A DNA stretch of 64,000 nucleotides from Haemophilus haemolyticus. Its GTDB lineage: Bacteria > Pseudomonadota > Gammaproteobacteria > Enterobacterales > Pasteurellaceae. Under the pieces are notes generated by a model. That model did not search any database, was not told the origin of the DNA, and saw only the letters and a program-made list of their open reading frames with translations. A program made the position numbers and the translations under genes. The stretch is from contig NZ_LYCK01000013.1 of assembly GCF_001679045.1 (NCBI RefSeq), positions 152,354 to 216,353 on the forward strand, in the 5' to 3' direction. Shown one piece after another: positions 28,688 to 38,810 of the stretch. Position 1 is the stretch's first letter. Each line of letters begins with the position of its first letter.

Positions 28688-29692
28688 ATGAAAAAAATAA
28701 TGTTGAGTTTAGCAGCGGTTATCGTATTGGCTGGCTGTTCGTCTGATCCTGAAGCATTAAAGACTGCTAATGATTCTTTCCAAAAATCAGAGGCTTCTAT
28801 CCCTGGATTTTCACCGTTGGCGAGTGGTGGCGTAATGCTACCAAAAGCAGACGATACTTATGCGTTGCCTAATATTGCTGTGAAAAAGGGAGAAAATATT
28901 GATATTCGTCCTCCATCAACACCATTAGCGATTATTGAAAATTCATTAACACAATTCGATGGTGAACGAGCATTGATCGTGTATCCAGAACAGCAAGCAA
29001 GTGTATATAACCTTCAACAAGTTGAACGCTTATTAAAAGAAGACGGTATTTCATCAACGACGAATGGTGCGATTTTAACGACGGACTGGGCGCCAACAGG
29101 ACGAATTGGTGATAAATCGGGCACTGAGATTAAATATCAAGTAGAACAAGTTATGGCTCAAGATGCGAGTGCACTAGCAGTATCTGTTTTGCAAATGCGT
29201 CGTGATGGCGTGATTTTCACTCCAAGTGTATCTGATAAGCAACGTTATACGTCTGAACGCTTAAACCGCATTGTGTCTGCATTAACTTCTGCTTACAACA
29301 AACAGCAACAAGATTTATCTAGTGCATCTGTGGGAGCGGTAGCTTCGCAAATTATTCAGGATTTGAATGGGCAAACTGCATTAGCGATGAATGTTAATTT
29401 TGGTCAGGCATGGGAAAAATTAGGTGGAGCTTTACCTAAAGTAGGTTTTGCAATCAAATCTGAAACTGCAGGTAAAGGGTATCGTGAATTAAAATATTCA
29501 GCATTAAAAAAAGAAGATTGGTTGCGTATGGGTACTGAACTTCCAGAACTTGAAAACGGTACTTACCAAATGCAAATTTCTGATCATGGCAGACAAAGCT
29601 CCGTTGTCATTTCTGATGAAAAAGGCAAAGCATTGTCTGGCGATTCAGCAACGAGAATTTACCAAGCAATTAGTAACTTGATTGCAAGATAA
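28688..29692 (+). CDS. bamC: Outer-membrane assembly lipoprotein BamC
   Basis: Accessory lipoprotein of the BAM complex that inserts beta-barrels into the outer membrane. The 334-residue protein has a lipobox (VLAGC, Cys17), an extended N-terminal segment and two helix-grip domains (WAPTGRIGDKSG...; WEKLGGALPKVGFAI...). It sits next to dapA, as nlpB/bamC does in gamma-proteobacteria. Confidence 0.92.
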   Translation: MKKIMLSLAAVIVLAGCSSDPEALKTANDSFQKSEASIPGFSPLASGGVMLPKADDTYALPNIAVKKGENIDIRPPSTPLAIIENSLTQFDGERALIVYPEQQASVYNLQQVERLLKEDGISSTTNGAILTTDWAPTGRIGDKSGTEIKYQVEQVMAQDASALAVSVLQMRRDGVIFTPSVSDKQRYTSERLNRIVSALTSAYNKQQQDLSSASVGAVASQIIQDLNGQTALAMNVNFGQAWEKLGGALPKVGFAIKSETAGKGYRELKYSALKKEDWLRMGTELPELENGTYQMQISDHGRQSSVVISDEKGKALSGDSATRIYQAISNLIAR

Positions 29693-29693
29693 A

Positions 29694-29723
29694 TAAAAGC
29701 TCAGCATTAGCTGAGCTTTTTTC
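29694..29723. terminator. Terminator between bamC and opsX
   Basis: AAAGCTCAGC / GCTGAGCTTTTTT hairpin between two convergent genes. Confidence 0.9.
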
Positions 29724-29724
29724 T

Positions 29725-30774
29725 TTAGAATAATCCCAATTTTTTCATTTGTTCAATGACGGGTTCGACTTGAATCTGTGCCATCAAATTTTTCCCTTTT
29801 AGTTTCGTTGCCCAAGGTAGTTCAGAAGACGGTTTGTCAAATTCTTTTTGGGCATTTTCTTCATATATAGATACCACGTTATTTAAATTATTATAAGGTG
29901 CAGTCCGAAAAGGATTGTGATAGGCATACAAGCCAATAACAGGTGTTCCTTGTGTTGTCGCAATATGGGCAGGGCCAGAATCTGGCGAAAGCACCAGATC
30001 AACCTTAGAAATTAAAGCAGTAAGCTGTTTTAGGTTTGTTTTTCCTGCAACATTGGTTGGCGTGAAATGGCAAAGAGCGGTAATTTTTTCGACTATTTCT
30101 AATTCACGTTTGGCTGGCGAACTGCAGAAAATTACATTGATATTATGCTGATAGGCAATATTGGCAACCTCTGCATAACGTTCGATTAGCCAATCTTTTT
30201 CTGCTTTGCTAGAACAAGGGGAAATTAATAAATTTTTACGAGAAAAATCAATAAATTGATCGGCAAATTTATAATCATCTTCTGAGATAGCTAATTCCCA
30301 TTTCGGTTCTGATTTCGGCACGCCAATATATTCAGCGAAAGCCATAAATCCATCTAATACGTGGGGCGATGAGGGATCTGTGATACGACGATTTACAAAT
30401 AGCCATTGTCCTTCTCGAGAACGTTTTTCTCCAAATCCAATTTTGAATTTTGCTTTAATTCCTAAAGAAAGGATTGATGCACGAAATGCTGTTTGCATAT
30501 TTAATAGGGCATCAAACTGTTTGTTTTTTAGTTTTTTCCAGAGTGATAAAACGCCTTTCCATCCCGCTTTTTTATCGTAAGGAATGAGCGTAATATGAGG
30601 AATACCTGAAAGAAAACCCATTTCGGTTTTGCCTACAATCCAAGTAATTTCTGTTTGGGGATAATATGCCTGAATGCGCTGAACCACAGCTAAGGCATGA
30701 CAGACATCGCCTACAGCTGACAATCGGAGAATACAAAGGGATTTTGGAGCTTCGGTAAAAAGTGGCATTGGCAT
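29725..30774 (-). CDS. opsX: Heptosyltransferase I, OpsX
   Basis: Adds the first heptose to Kdo in lipooligosaccharide inner core. The 349-residue GT9-family enzyme shows the N-terminal LSAVGDVCHALAVVQRI loop, the LLISPCSSKAEKDW donor-site region and the KVDLVLSPDSGPAHIATTQGTPVIGLY signature. It is divergent from kdkA, which acts on the adjoining Kdo, with about 70 bp between them, so the two are likely controlled together. Confidence 0.93.
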   Translation of the reverse strand: MPMPLFTEAPKSLCILRLSAVGDVCHALAVVQRIQAYYPQTEITWIVGKTEMGFLSGIPHITLIPYDKKAGWKGVLSLWKKLKNKQFDALLNMQTAFRASILSLGIKAKFKIGFGEKRSREGQWLFVNRRITDPSSPHVLDGFMAFAEYIGVPKSEPKWELAISEDDYKFADQFIDFSRKNLLISPCSSKAEKDWLIERYAEVANIAYQHNINVIFCSSPAKRELEIVEKITALCHFTPTNVAGKTNLKQLTALISKVDLVLSPDSGPAHIATTQGTPVIGLYAYHNPFRTAPYNNLNNVVSIYEENAQKEFDKPSSELPWATKLKGKNLMAQIQVEPVIEQMKKLGLF

Positions 30775-30844
30775 TCCTTTCTCATTTAACTTGCGCCTAT
30801 TTTAAAGTAGAATGAGTCCATTTTCTATTCATAACAACATTCCC

Positions 30845-31570
30845 ATGCACCAATTCCAACAAGATAACCAATATTTTATCTTTAATTTTGACCGCACTTT
30901 TGAGCAAGCAAACGAGTTTTTCCAAGTGGAATTTTGGCAAAAACAAGAACGAGTGATAGGCAGTGCAAAAGGTCGAGGCACCACTTATTTCTTGCAAACT
31001 GAAGATTGGTTTGGCGTAAATTGTGCGTTGCGTCATTATTATCGCGGTGGACTTTGGGGTAAACTGAACAAAGATCGTTATCGTTTTTCTGCTCTTGAAA
31101 CTACCCGTAGTTTTGCTGAGTTTCATTTGTTGCAACATTTGTATGAAGCGGGTTTACCTGTGCCTAAACCGATTGCCGCACGTATTCAAAAAGGCAAGTT
31201 AGGTATTTGCTATCAAGCGGATATTTTGACGGAAAAAATCGAAAATGCGCAGGATTTAACTGTACTTTTACAAACACAAACATTGCCAAAAGAAACTTGG
31301 ATGCAAATTGGTCGTTTGATTCGAAAACTACATGATTTACAGATTTGCCATACGGACTTGAATGCACACAATATTTTGCTTCAACAAACTGAACAGGGGC
31401 AAAAATGTTGGTTACTCGATTTTGATAAGTGCGGTGAAAAATCTGGAGATTTTTGGAAAGCACAAAATCTGAACCGTTTAAAACGTTCCTTCGAAAAAGA
31501 AGTTGGACGAATGAATATTCAATTTACCAAGCAAAACTGGGCTGATTTAACGGCAGCTTATTATCAATAA
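30845..31570 (+). CDS. kdkA: Kdo kinase KdkA
   Basis: Phosphorylates the single Kdo residue of Haemophilus lipid A precursor. The 241-residue protein has a protein-kinase-like fold with [12 protein letters not shown], the catalytic loop [11 protein letters not shown] and the metal-binding [11 protein letters not shown] start at [11 protein letters not shown]; an earlier ATG adds 11 residues without a better ribosome site. It is followed by rdgB 11 bp later. Confidence 0.94.
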   Translation: MHQFQQDNQYFIFNFDRTFEQANEFFQVEFWQKQERVIGSAKGRGTTYFLQTEDWFGVNCALRHYYRGGLWGKLNKDRYRFSALETTRSFAEFHLLQHLYEAGLPVPKPIAARIQKGKLGICYQADILTEKIENAQDLTVLLQTQTLPKETWMQIGRLIRKLHDLQICHTDLNAHNILLQQTEQGQKCWLLDFDKCGEKSGDFWKAQNLNRLKRSFEKEVGRMNIQFTKQNWADLTAAYYQ

Positions 31571-31581
31571 AAGGATTGATT

Positions 31582-32169
31582 ATGAAACAAAAAATCGTAC
31601 TTGCTACAGGCAATAAAGGCAAAGTGAAAGAAATGGCTGATGTCTTGTCTGATTTTGGTTTTGAAGTGATTGCGCAAACAGATTTAGACATTGAAAGCCC
31701 AGAAGAAACAGGCTTAACTTTTGTTGAGAATGCGTTATTAAAAGCGCGCTATGCCTCAGAAAAATCGGGTTTACCTGCTATTGCGGATGATTCAGGCTTG
31801 GTGGTTTCCGCACTTAATGGTGCGCCAGGACTGTATTCTGCACGTTATGCTGGTGAAGAGGGAAATGATGCTAAAAACCGTGAGAAATTATTGGCAGAGC
31901 TTGCTCATGTTGCACAAGATAAACGCCAAGCCAAATTTGTGAGCTGTATCGTGTTTTTACAGCATCCAACGGATCCATCGCCAATTATTGCCGAAGGTGA
32001 GTGTCATGGTGTGATTGGTTTTGAAGAAAAAGGTGAAAATGGTTTTGGTTATGACAGTTTATTCTTTAGCCCAGAACAAGGTTGCACATTTGCTGAATTA
32101 GAAACAGCTGAGAAGAAAAAAATTTCTCATCGTGCACGAGCATTGAAAGTATTAAAAAGTAAGTTATAA
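31582..32169 (+). CDS. rdgB: Non-canonical purine NTP pyrophosphatase RdgB
   Basis: Hydrolyses dITP and XTP to monophosphates, keeping damaged purines out of DNA. The 195-residue Ham1 protein starts [18 protein letters not shown] and contains [25 protein letters not shown] and GFGYDSLFF. The ATG with AAGGA nine bases upstream is chosen over a TTG two codons earlier. Confidence 0.95.
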   Translation: MKQKIVLATGNKGKVKEMADVLSDFGFEVIAQTDLDIESPEETGLTFVENALLKARYASEKSGLPAIADDSGLVVSALNGAPGLYSARYAGEEGNDAKNREKLLAELAHVAQDKRQAKFVSCIVFLQHPTDPSPIIAEGECHGVIGFEEKGENGFGYDSLFFSPEQGCTFAELETAEKKKISHRARALKVLKSKL

Positions 32170-32191
32170 ATCTAGTTAAAAGTATGATGAT

Positions 32192-32228
32192 AAAAGGCAC
32201 GCATATTTTTTATACGCGTGCCTTTTTA
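32192..32228 (+). terminator. Terminator after rdgB
   Basis: AAAGGCACGC / GCGTGCCTTTTT hairpin with a T run. Confidence 0.9.
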
Positions 32229-32260
32229 TATGGATTTTATCTCATAGCGGAAAAGTAATA

Positions 32261-34105
32261 TTATTCAGCATGTTCACTTAAAAATCCGCCACTTTGATGA
32301 TTCCAAAGTTTAGCGTACAGACCATTACGCGCCAGTAATTCAGCATGGGTACCTTGTTCAACAATTTGTCCTTTATCAAGCACAATCAGGCGATCCATCG
32401 CTGCGATGGTGGATAAACGATGAGCAATGGCAATCACTGTTTTATTTTCCATCATCTTATCGAGACTTTCTTGTATCGCCACTTCCACTTCCGAATCCAA
32501 TGCGCTTGTGGCTTCATCTAACAATAGAATTGGTGCATCTTTTAACATGACACGAGCAATAGCAATGCGCTGACGCTGACCACCTGAAAGTTTGACACCT
32601 CTTTCACCCACATGGGCATCGTAGCCTTTTCTGCCTTGAGCATCAGTGAGAAATGGAATGAAATCAGCGGCTTCCGCCCGTTCAGCAGCTAAAATCATCT
32701 CTTCATCTGTGGCATTAGGGCGGCCATAAATAATATTGTCACGAACAGATCGATGCAGCAGTGAAGTGTCTTGAGTCACTAAACCGATTTGGCGGCGTAG
32801 GCTTTCTTGTTGCACATCTAGAACATCTTGCCCATCAATGGTAATCGCGCCTTGTTGTGCTTCATAGAAGCGAAGCAATAAGTTTACAATCGTAGATTTT
32901 CCTGCACCAGAACGGCCGATCAGTCCGACTTTTTCACCAGGTTTGATGGTGAGATTGAAATGATTGAGTAATGGTTTTGTCGGATCATAAGCAAAGGTAA
33001 TGTCGTTAAACTTAATTTCCCCTTGTGTCACTTGTAACGGCGATGCTTGAGGTTTATCTACAATAGTGTGAGGTTTGGTTAAAGTATTCATTCCATCGTT
33101 TACGGTTCCGATATTCTCAAACAAACGGGCAGACTCCCACATAATCCATCGAGACAGCCCATTGACTCGTAATGCCATTGCGGTTGCTGTTGCTATTGCA
33201 CCCACGCCAACTTGACCACTTTTCCATAAAATAATTCCGAGTAAGGCTGTGCTTAGTGTAAGTAAAATATTAGCTGCATAAGTGAGCGTGTCCAGTGATG
33301 TTGCTAGGCGCATTTGAGCGTGTACTGTGACCATAAAATCTTCCATAGAACGTTTGGCATAAGCGGCCTCACGCGAACCATGAGAGAATAATTTTACTGT
33401 GGCAATATTGGAATAAGCATCTGTAATGCGTCCTGTCATTAAAGAACGAGCATCCGCTTGTCGTTGAGCTGTCTTTGATAATTTAGGAATGAGGGTTCGT
33501 AGGATAAAAACAAAAATCGTAATCCAAGCAATAAATGGCAGTAAGAACCAAGAATCTAATGCTGCGAGAACTAATCCTGATGTAATAAAATATACGATGA
33601 CATATACAAACATATCCGCAAGTGTGAGCACTGTATCACGAACAGCAAGTGCGGTTTGCATTACTTTGGCAGACACTCTGCCGGCAAATTCATCTTGATA
33701 AAAACTCAAACTTTGCCCAAGCATTAAACGATGGAAATTCCAACGTAATCGCATTGGAAATACGCCTTGTAGGGTTTGTAAACGTACGGTAGAGGCTAAA
33801 AATCCCCACACGATGCTAACAAGTAATAGAGCAGCCATGCCAATTAATAAATGGCCTTTTTCTTGCCATAATGTCTCAGGCGTAAATGTCCCTAACCAAT
33901 CTACAAGCGTTCCCATAAATTGGAATAATACGGCTTCCATTACACCAGTACCAACCGTTAGCACTGTCAGTAAGAGAATCCAGCCTTTCATTCCTTCAAT
34001 GCTAGACCAAATAAAGCGCAATAAACCTTTTTTAGGTGTTGTTGGATTACCTTCCGGATAAGGATTTAAACGGTTCTCAAACCACGAAAAAATTTTGTTA
34101 AACAT
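32261..34105 (-). CDS. ABC exporter, MsbA/MDR half-transporter type
   Basis: A 614-residue fused membrane-ATPase half transporter. Six membrane segments span about residues 40-310, followed by the nucleotide-binding domain: Walker A GRSGAGKS, Q-loop GLVTQDTSLLH, signature KLSGGQRQR, Walker B ILLLDEAT and H-loop AHRLST. The substrate is unknown; multidrug or lipid export is usual for the family. A divergently unlinked AraC regulator lies just upstream, reading the same way. Confidence 0.92.
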   Translation of the reverse strand: MFNKIFSWFENRLNPYPEGNPTTPKKGLLRFIWSSIEGMKGWILLLTVLTVGTGVMEAVLFQFMGTLVDWLGTFTPETLWQEKGHLLIGMAALLLVSIVWGFLASTVRLQTLQGVFPMRLRWNFHRLMLGQSLSFYQDEFAGRVSAKVMQTALAVRDTVLTLADMFVYVIVYFITSGLVLAALDSWFLLPFIAWITIFVFILRTLIPKLSKTAQRQADARSLMTGRITDAYSNIATVKLFSHGSREAAYAKRSMEDFMVTVHAQMRLATSLDTLTYAANILLTLSTALLGIILWKSGQVGVGAIATATAMALRVNGLSRWIMWESARLFENIGTVNDGMNTLTKPHTIVDKPQASPLQVTQGEIKFNDITFAYDPTKPLLNHFNLTIKPGEKVGLIGRSGAGKSTIVNLLLRFYEAQQGAITIDGQDVLDVQQESLRRQIGLVTQDTSLLHRSVRDNIIYGRPNATDEEMILAAERAEAADFIPFLTDAQGRKGYDAHVGERGVKLSGGQRQRIAIARVMLKDAPILLLDEATSALDSEVEVAIQESLDKMMENKTVIAIAHRLSTIAAMDRLIVLDKGQIVEQGTHAELLARNGLYAKLWNHQSGGFLSEHAE

Positions 34106-34109
34106 ATCT

Positions 34110-34146
34110 TTTCCTTAAAAAGAAAAGGCAACAGATGTTGCCTTTC
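34110..34146 (-). terminator. Terminator after the AraC-family gene
   Basis: AAAGGCAACA / TGTTGCCTTT stem with a T-rich minus-strand tail, between the regulator and exporter genes. Confidence 0.75.
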
Positions 34147-34183
34147 AAAAAACTTGGCGATTATAGCGCAAAAATTCTCCAAT

Positions 34184-35080
34184 TTATAGGCTGGCAGATT
34201 TTCTGTATTGGCTTGGTGAAAGTTGGTAGTAATTCTTGAAGGCTTTACTAAAATGCGCTTCCGATTGATACCCTACCTCTAAAGCAATGGCAAGCACAGA
34301 TTGTTGGGATTGCTTTAATAAAAATGCTGCCGATTGTAACCGCACTTGAGTAATAAAACGCCCTGGCGACATACCCAGTTGTTGTTGAAAAACACGAATA
34401 AAGTTTGCTCGAGACATTGCCGAAAGTTCGGCTAATTGTTCAATTCGCCAATCTTCTTGAGGTCGTTGTAATATCGCACCTAGCACCGCATTTAATCGCT
34501 TGTCTTGCAACGCGAGTAGCACACCGCCTGTAATTAAGTTCTCTTGAATCGCATGGCGTAAAATATAAATTAAAAGCACATTCGAAAGTGCATCGACGAC
34601 TGATTTTGTTCCTGCATCGTTTTTTTGTGCTTCTTGTAGAAAAAGCTGAACCAACGGATGAATCGGTGTATCACATAAATTGAGATGCAAATATTCAGGC
34701 ATAGAAGCAGTGAGGAGTGCATCTTGCTGATAATAAAACGCCCCGCAGAACATTTTTAAATCTGGTGTACCTTGCCCTACTTGATATAATTCAAATGCAC
34801 CTTGCCAGCTTTTTTTCAATGATGCGTCTTTTGTTTGATTGGACGAATGACGCATAAAGTGAGGTTGATTTTGGGGAAGGAAAAAGATATCGCCTTCCTT
34901 TAAATGAAATTGCTTTTGCCCGAGTGTAAGCCAGCATTCGCCTTGTTCAATAAGATGGAATACGCCTTTTCCTGCATCTTTTTCTTGATGGGCAACTTGC
35001 CATTCACCTTGAAATTCACAGCGAATATTAATTTCCCCACGCACTTGTGCTAAATGGGTGAGTTTATCTAAATAATCCAT
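34184..35080 (-). CDS. AraC-family regulator with cupin sensor
   Basis: A 298-residue transcription factor. The N-terminal half is a cupin ligand-sensing domain (FLPQNQPHFMRHS) and the C-terminal third carries two helix-turn-helix units (IEQLAELSAMSRANFIRVFQQQLGMSPGRFI, ALEVGYQSEAHFSKAFKNYY). It is divergent from the AhpD-like gene, with 111 bp between the starts, and a natural candidate to control that gene; the exporter lies downstream. The ligand is unknown. Confidence 0.9.
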   Translation of the reverse strand: MDYLDKLTHLAQVRGEINIRCEFQGEWQVAHQEKDAGKGVFHLIEQGECWLTLGQKQFHLKEGDIFFLPQNQPHFMRHSSNQTKDASLKKSWQGAFELYQVGQGTPDLKMFCGAFYYQQDALLTASMPEYLHLNLCDTPIHPLVQLFLQEAQKNDAGTKSVVDALSNVLLIYILRHAIQENLITGGVLLALQDKRLNAVLGAILQRPQEDWRIEQLAELSAMSRANFIRVFQQQLGMSPGRFITQVRLQSAAFLLKQSQQSVLAIALEVGYQSEAHFSKAFKNYYQLSPSQYRKSASL

Positions 35081-35191
35081 AATGAGATGTTAGCGATAAA
35101 AATTGAGATAAATAAGCAAGTATCATAATCCAATCTGCCTATAATTTGCCACACCAGTTCGTTATTAATTAAATATATTTAGGAGAACATT

Positions 35192-35533
35192 ATGTTTGCA
35201 GATTGGAAAGAAGAAACATCACACGTTAAAAAATCATTTGGTGCGTTAGGTAAACAATATCCAAAAATGTTACAAGCTTACCAAGCATTAGGCGCAGCAG
35301 CGGCAGAAGGCAATGTGCTTGATGCTAAAACTCGTGAACTTATCGCATTAGCAGTTGCTGTAACAACTCGTTGCGAAAGCTGCATTAGCGTACACGCAGA
35401 AGAAGCTGTAAAAGCGGGCGCGAGCGAAGCTGAAGTGGCTGCAGCATTAGCAATGTCTATCGCATTAAATGCAGGCGCTGCTTATACTTATTCTTTACGT
35501 GCATTGGAAGCATATAACGTACAGAAAGGTTAA
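35192..35533 (+). CDS. AhpD-like carboxymuconolactone decarboxylase family protein
   Basis: A 113-residue protein with the CxxC-H redox motif of the AhpD group (TTRCESCISVHAEEAVKAGA). Relatives are alkylhydroperoxidase partners or small thiol enzymes; decarboxylase activity is not implied. AGGAG precedes the start. It is expressed divergently from the AraC-type regulator. Confidence 0.9.
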   Translation: MFADWKEETSHVKKSFGALGKQYPKMLQAYQALGAAAAEGNVLDAKTRELIALAVAVTTRCESCISVHAEEAVKAGASEAEVAAALAMSIALNAGAAYTYSLRALEAYNVQKG

Positions 35534-35568
35534 TTACCTGTCATTCCATAGAGTTAAGTTGATTAAAG

Positions 35569-35600
35569 AAAAGGGAGTATTAAAAATACTCCCTTTGTTT
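35569..35600. terminator. Terminator after the AhpD-like gene
   Basis: AAGGGAGTATT / AATACTCCCTTT hairpin between convergent genes. Confidence 0.85.
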
Positions 35601-35650
35601 TATCGATATTTTACTGCCTAACAAAATAAAAGAATTTCTCGATTAAGATC

Positions 35651-36244
35651 CTAACGATTTTCTAGCGCTTTTTTCACTGGGGCAAAGCTACGACGATGTT
35701 GCGGTAATGCGCCAAGTTCAGCTAGTTTTTCCAAATGTAATTTGGTTGGATAGCCTTTATGCTGGGCGAAAGCGTATTCTGGATATTGCTTGTCTAATTC
35801 TTCCATTTCTTGGTCTCGTGCCACTTTCGCCAAAATAGAGGCTGCACTGATTTCCGCCACAAGGCTATCGCCTTTTACGACGGCTTGCGCTGGAATATTT
35901 AAATCTTTTGGGATCTTATTGCCATCAACCAACACAAAGTGCGGTTGAATTTTTAAAGATTTTATCGCTCGAGTCATTGCCAGCAAGGAGGCTTGCAGGA
36001 TATTTATCTCGTCAATTTCGTTAGCTTCAGCTCGTCCTAATGCCCAAGCAAGAGCTTTTTCTTTGATTTCTTCAGCAAGTGCTAAACGTTTTTTCTCAGA
36101 AAGTTTTTTAGAATCAGCGAGGCCTTCAATTGGGTTATTCGGATCTAAAATGACGGCTGCTGTTACAACGGCTCCAACTAGAGGGCCTAGCCCAACTTCA
36201 TCAACGCCAGCGATCAATTCATAGCCTTGTGGATATTCAAACAT
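35651..36244 (-). CDS. rnhB: Ribonuclease HII
   Basis: Cleaves RNA in RNA-DNA hybrids and single ribonucleotides in DNA. The 197-residue protein has the acidic site motif [25 protein letters not shown], and [22 protein letters not shown]. The usual Arg after VDEVG is Leu here. It overlaps the lpxB stop by 8 bases and is the last gene of the fabZ-lpxA-lpxB-rnhB run. Confidence 0.95.
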   Translation of the reverse strand: MFEYPQGYELIAGVDEVGLGPLVGAVVTAAVILDPNNPIEGLADSKKLSEKKRLALAEEIKEKALAWALGRAEANEIDEINILQASLLAMTRAIKSLKIQPHFVLVDGNKIPKDLNIPAQAVVKGDSLVAEISAASILAKVARDQEMEELDKQYPEYAFAQHKGYPTKLHLEKLAELGALPQHRRSFAPVKKALENR

Positions 36245-37409
36245 TTTCTGTTCCCTCTAATAAATCAATAACCGCTTGAGCTGCTTGCTTATCGGCATTG
36301 CATTGAATTTTTTGGTGTAAATCCGTGAAGTGCTGAATTAAAACATGGCGATTTTTTACCGCACTTTCATCATCAGAAAGATAAACTGATAGTTTTTCAG
36401 CGAGCAATTCTGGTGTGCATTCTTCTTGAATCATTTCAGGAACGAGCATTTCATTCGCAAGCAAGTTCGGTAAAGAAATATAATCGGTTTTCACTAAACG
36501 TTTTGCTAAGAAATAGGTCAGTGGTTTCATTCGATAGCCAACTACCATGGGTGATTTACAAAGCATTGCTTCAAGCGCTGCTGTTCCTGAAGCAAGAAGC
36601 GTTGCATTAGCTGCGATCATTGCTTGTCGTGCATTGCCATCAATTAAATGCAGGTCTAGATTTGGCGCAATTTTAGCTTTAATGGCTTCAAATTGAATTC
36701 GTCGTTTTTCGTTCACCAAAGGCACAAGGAATTGTAAATCAGGGAATTGTTCTTTTAACAATAAAGCGGTTTTCAAGAAAGGATCAGCCAGAAATTCCAC
36801 TTCTGATCCACGGCTTCCAACTAAGATAGCTAAATAGCGTTGTGTGGGATCAATCTGTAGTATTTGGCAGGCTTCGGCACGGTTTGGTTTGAGCGGAATA
36901 GCATCTGCCATTGTGTGTCCAATAAAACGGCAAGGAACGTTAAATTTATCGTAAAAGGCTTTCTCAAAAGGCAAAAAGGCAAGCACTTGATGAGTTGCTT
37001 TGGCAATTTTGTGAATGCGATTTTGACGCCATGCCCATACAGAGGGGCTCACGTAATGAATAGTTTTAATTCCGTTTGCTTTGAGCTTGAGTTCTACATC
37101 CAAATTAAAATCAGGCGCATCAATGCCGATGTAAACATCAGGTTTTTCTTGCAACATGGTTTGAATGACATTTTTGCGAATTTTCAACAGACGAGGAAGA
37201 TGTTTCAAAATTTCAGCCAAGCCCATGACTGAAAGCTCTTCCATATCGACAAGCGTTTCACAGCCTTCAGCCAACATTCTTGGGCCAGCAATGCCAATAA
37301 AGCGAGCGTTAGGATAATGACCTTTGAGCTGGCGAATTAAACCAGCACCGAGAATATCACCAGATACTTCTCCAGCAACAAGAGCAATGGTTGGATTTGT
37401 TTTGTTCAT
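36237..37409 (-). CDS. lpxB: Lipid-A-disaccharide synthase
   Basis: Joins UDP-2,3-diacylglucosamine and lipid X to make the lipid A disaccharide at the inner membrane. The 390-residue GT19 enzyme has [17 protein letters not shown], the [13 protein letters not shown] segment and [24 protein letters not shown] start at [10 protein letters not shown]; 13 extra upstream codons are in the intergenic hairpin region. Confidence 0.96.
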   Translation of the reverse strand: MNKTNPTIALVAGEVSGDILGAGLIRQLKGHYPNARFIGIAGPRMLAEGCETLVDMEELSVMGLAEILKHLPRLLKIRKNVIQTMLQEKPDVYIGIDAPDFNLDVELKLKANGIKTIHYVSPSVWAWRQNRIHKIAKATHQVLAFLPFEKAFYDKFNVPCRFIGHTMADAIPLKPNRAEACQILQIDPTQRYLAILVGSRGSEVEFLADPFLKTALLLKEQFPDLQFLVPLVNEKRRIQFEAIKAKIAPNLDLHLIDGNARQAMIAANATLLASGTAALEAMLCKSPMVVGYRMKPLTYFLAKRLVKTDYISLPNLLANEMLVPEMIQEECTPELLAEKLSVYLSDDESAVKNRHVLIQHFTDLHQKIQCNADKQAAQAVIDLLEGTENV

Positions 37410-37428
37410 CAAATTTATCCTAAAAAAT

Positions 37429-37458
37429 AACCGCACTTTGGTGTGCAAAGTGCGGTTG
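37429..37458 (-). terminator. Uptake-signal hairpin inside the lpxA-lpxB operon
   Basis: AACCGCACTTTG / CAAAGTGCGGTT stem followed by ATTTTTT on the minus strand. It looks like a full terminator between two genes normally co-transcribed. Confidence 0.75.
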
Positions 37459-37475
37459 AAAACAGAGATACTTTA

Positions 37476-38264
37476 TTAACGAATAATACCGCGAGTTGAA
37501 CGTTTGAAAAATTCAACAAAGAAACTGATCGCTGAATCGGTTTCTGCAATCTGCTCAATTTCTGGTAACACTTCTTCGAGCGTTTTACCGCTACGATAGA
37601 TCATTTTATAAACGTTACGGATTGCGTGCATGGTTGGTTTATCAAAACCACGACGTTTTAAACCTTCTAAGTTTACGCCAAATGGACGGGCGTGGTTGCC
37701 TTGTGCCATAACGTAAGGTGGTACATCTTGACTTACCATAGAACCGCCGCCTAACATGACGTGTGCACCAACGATCACAAATTGGTGAATTGCTGACATA
37801 CCACCAACAATGACGAAATCATCTAATTCTACGTGACCTGCAAGCGTTGCATTGTTTGCCAAAATACAGTTGTTTTTAATTTGGCAATCATGTGCAACGT
37901 GAACATTTACCATTAATAAATTGTTATTGCCAATAGAGGTTACGCCACCGCCTTGAATCGTGCCACGATGGATTGTCACATGTTCACGAATTCGGTTGCC
38001 ATTACCAATAATCGTTTTGGTTGCTTCGCCGTTATATTTTAAATCTTGGTTTACTTCACCAATGCTAGCGAATTGATAGATTTCATTATCTTCGCCAATA
38101 ACTGTATCGCCACGTACGACAACGTGAGATTTCAATACAGTGCGAGCTTTAATTTCAACAGTGCCTTCAACAATACAGAAAGGCCCAATAACAACACCCT
38201 CACCAATAACTGCGCCTTCTTCAACTAAGGCTGTAGGATGGATTTTTGCATTTGGGTGGATCAT
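37476..38264 (-). CDS. lpxA: UDP-N-acetylglucosamine acyltransferase
   Basis: First enzyme of lipid A synthesis: moves a 3-hydroxyacyl chain from acyl carrier protein to UDP-GlcNAc. The 262-residue protein consists of a left-handed beta-helix of hexapeptide repeats ([21 protein letters not shown]) with the catalytic histidine region [10 protein letters not shown] and the LEGLKRRGF helix. The start at MIHPNAK is typical. It is 14 bases from fabZ. Confidence 0.97.
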   Translation of the reverse strand: MIHPNAKIHPTALVEEGAVIGEGVVIGPFCIVEGTVEIKARTVLKSHVVVRGDTVIGEDNEIYQFASIGEVNQDLKYNGEATKTIIGNGNRIREHVTIHRGTIQGGGVTSIGNNNLLMVNVHVAHDCQIKNNCILANNATLAGHVELDDFVIVGGMSAIHQFVIVGAHVMLGGGSMVSQDVPPYVMAQGNHARPFGVNLEGLKRRGFDKPTMHAIRNVYKMIYRSGKTLEEVLPEIEQIAETDSAISFFVEFFKRSTRGIIR

Positions 38265-38278
38265 ATTTACCCCCTTAA

Positions 38279-38725
38279 TTAACGACGAGCGCACATTAGT
38301 TTTGCTTCACAAGCAATTTCACCGTTTACGGTTGCAACACCCGTAAATGCAGTGATACCGCGGCGTTCTTTAATCACTTGAACGTTTAATTCCATTTGAT
38401 CTCCAGGTAACACTGGGCGTTTAAAGCGAGCTTCATCAATACCTGCGAAATAGAATAATTCACCGCCTTTTAATTCGTGAGTTTTAAAGGCTAAAATGCC
38501 CATTGCTTGTGCCAAAGCTTCTAAAATTAAAACGCCCGGTAAAATAGGTTCGCCAGGGAAGTGACCTGTGAAACAAGGCTCATTGACGCTAATATTTTTA
38601 ATCGCTTTTAACCATTCGCCTTCTTTAAAATCCAATACACGATCCACTAATAAAAATGGATAGCGATGTGGTAATAAAGTCATAATTTCTTTTGATTCGA
38701 TCACTCTTGGTTGTTGTTCTGACAC
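38279..38725 (-). CDS. fabZ: 3-hydroxyacyl-ACP dehydratase FabZ
   Basis: Removes water from 3-hydroxyacyl-ACP in fatty acid elongation. The 148-residue hot-dog protein has the catalytic His and Glu in [20 protein letters not shown]. First gene of the leftward lipid A set; sharing an operon with lpxA balances phospholipid and lipid A synthesis from the same precursor. Confidence 0.97.
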   Translation of the reverse strand: MSEQQPRVIESKEIMTLLPHRYPFLLVDRVLDFKEGEWLKAIKNISVNEPCFTGHFPGEPILPGVLILEALAQAMGILAFKTHELKGGELFYFAGIDEARFKRPVLPGDQMELNVQVIKERRGITAFTGVATVNGEIACEAKLMCARR

Positions 38726-38810
38726 GTTGACACCTTACAAAAAATAAACAAATAAAATCTCTCGGATTATACGATATTTACGGCTAAAAATAAAACGCAC
38801 TCAATATAGC

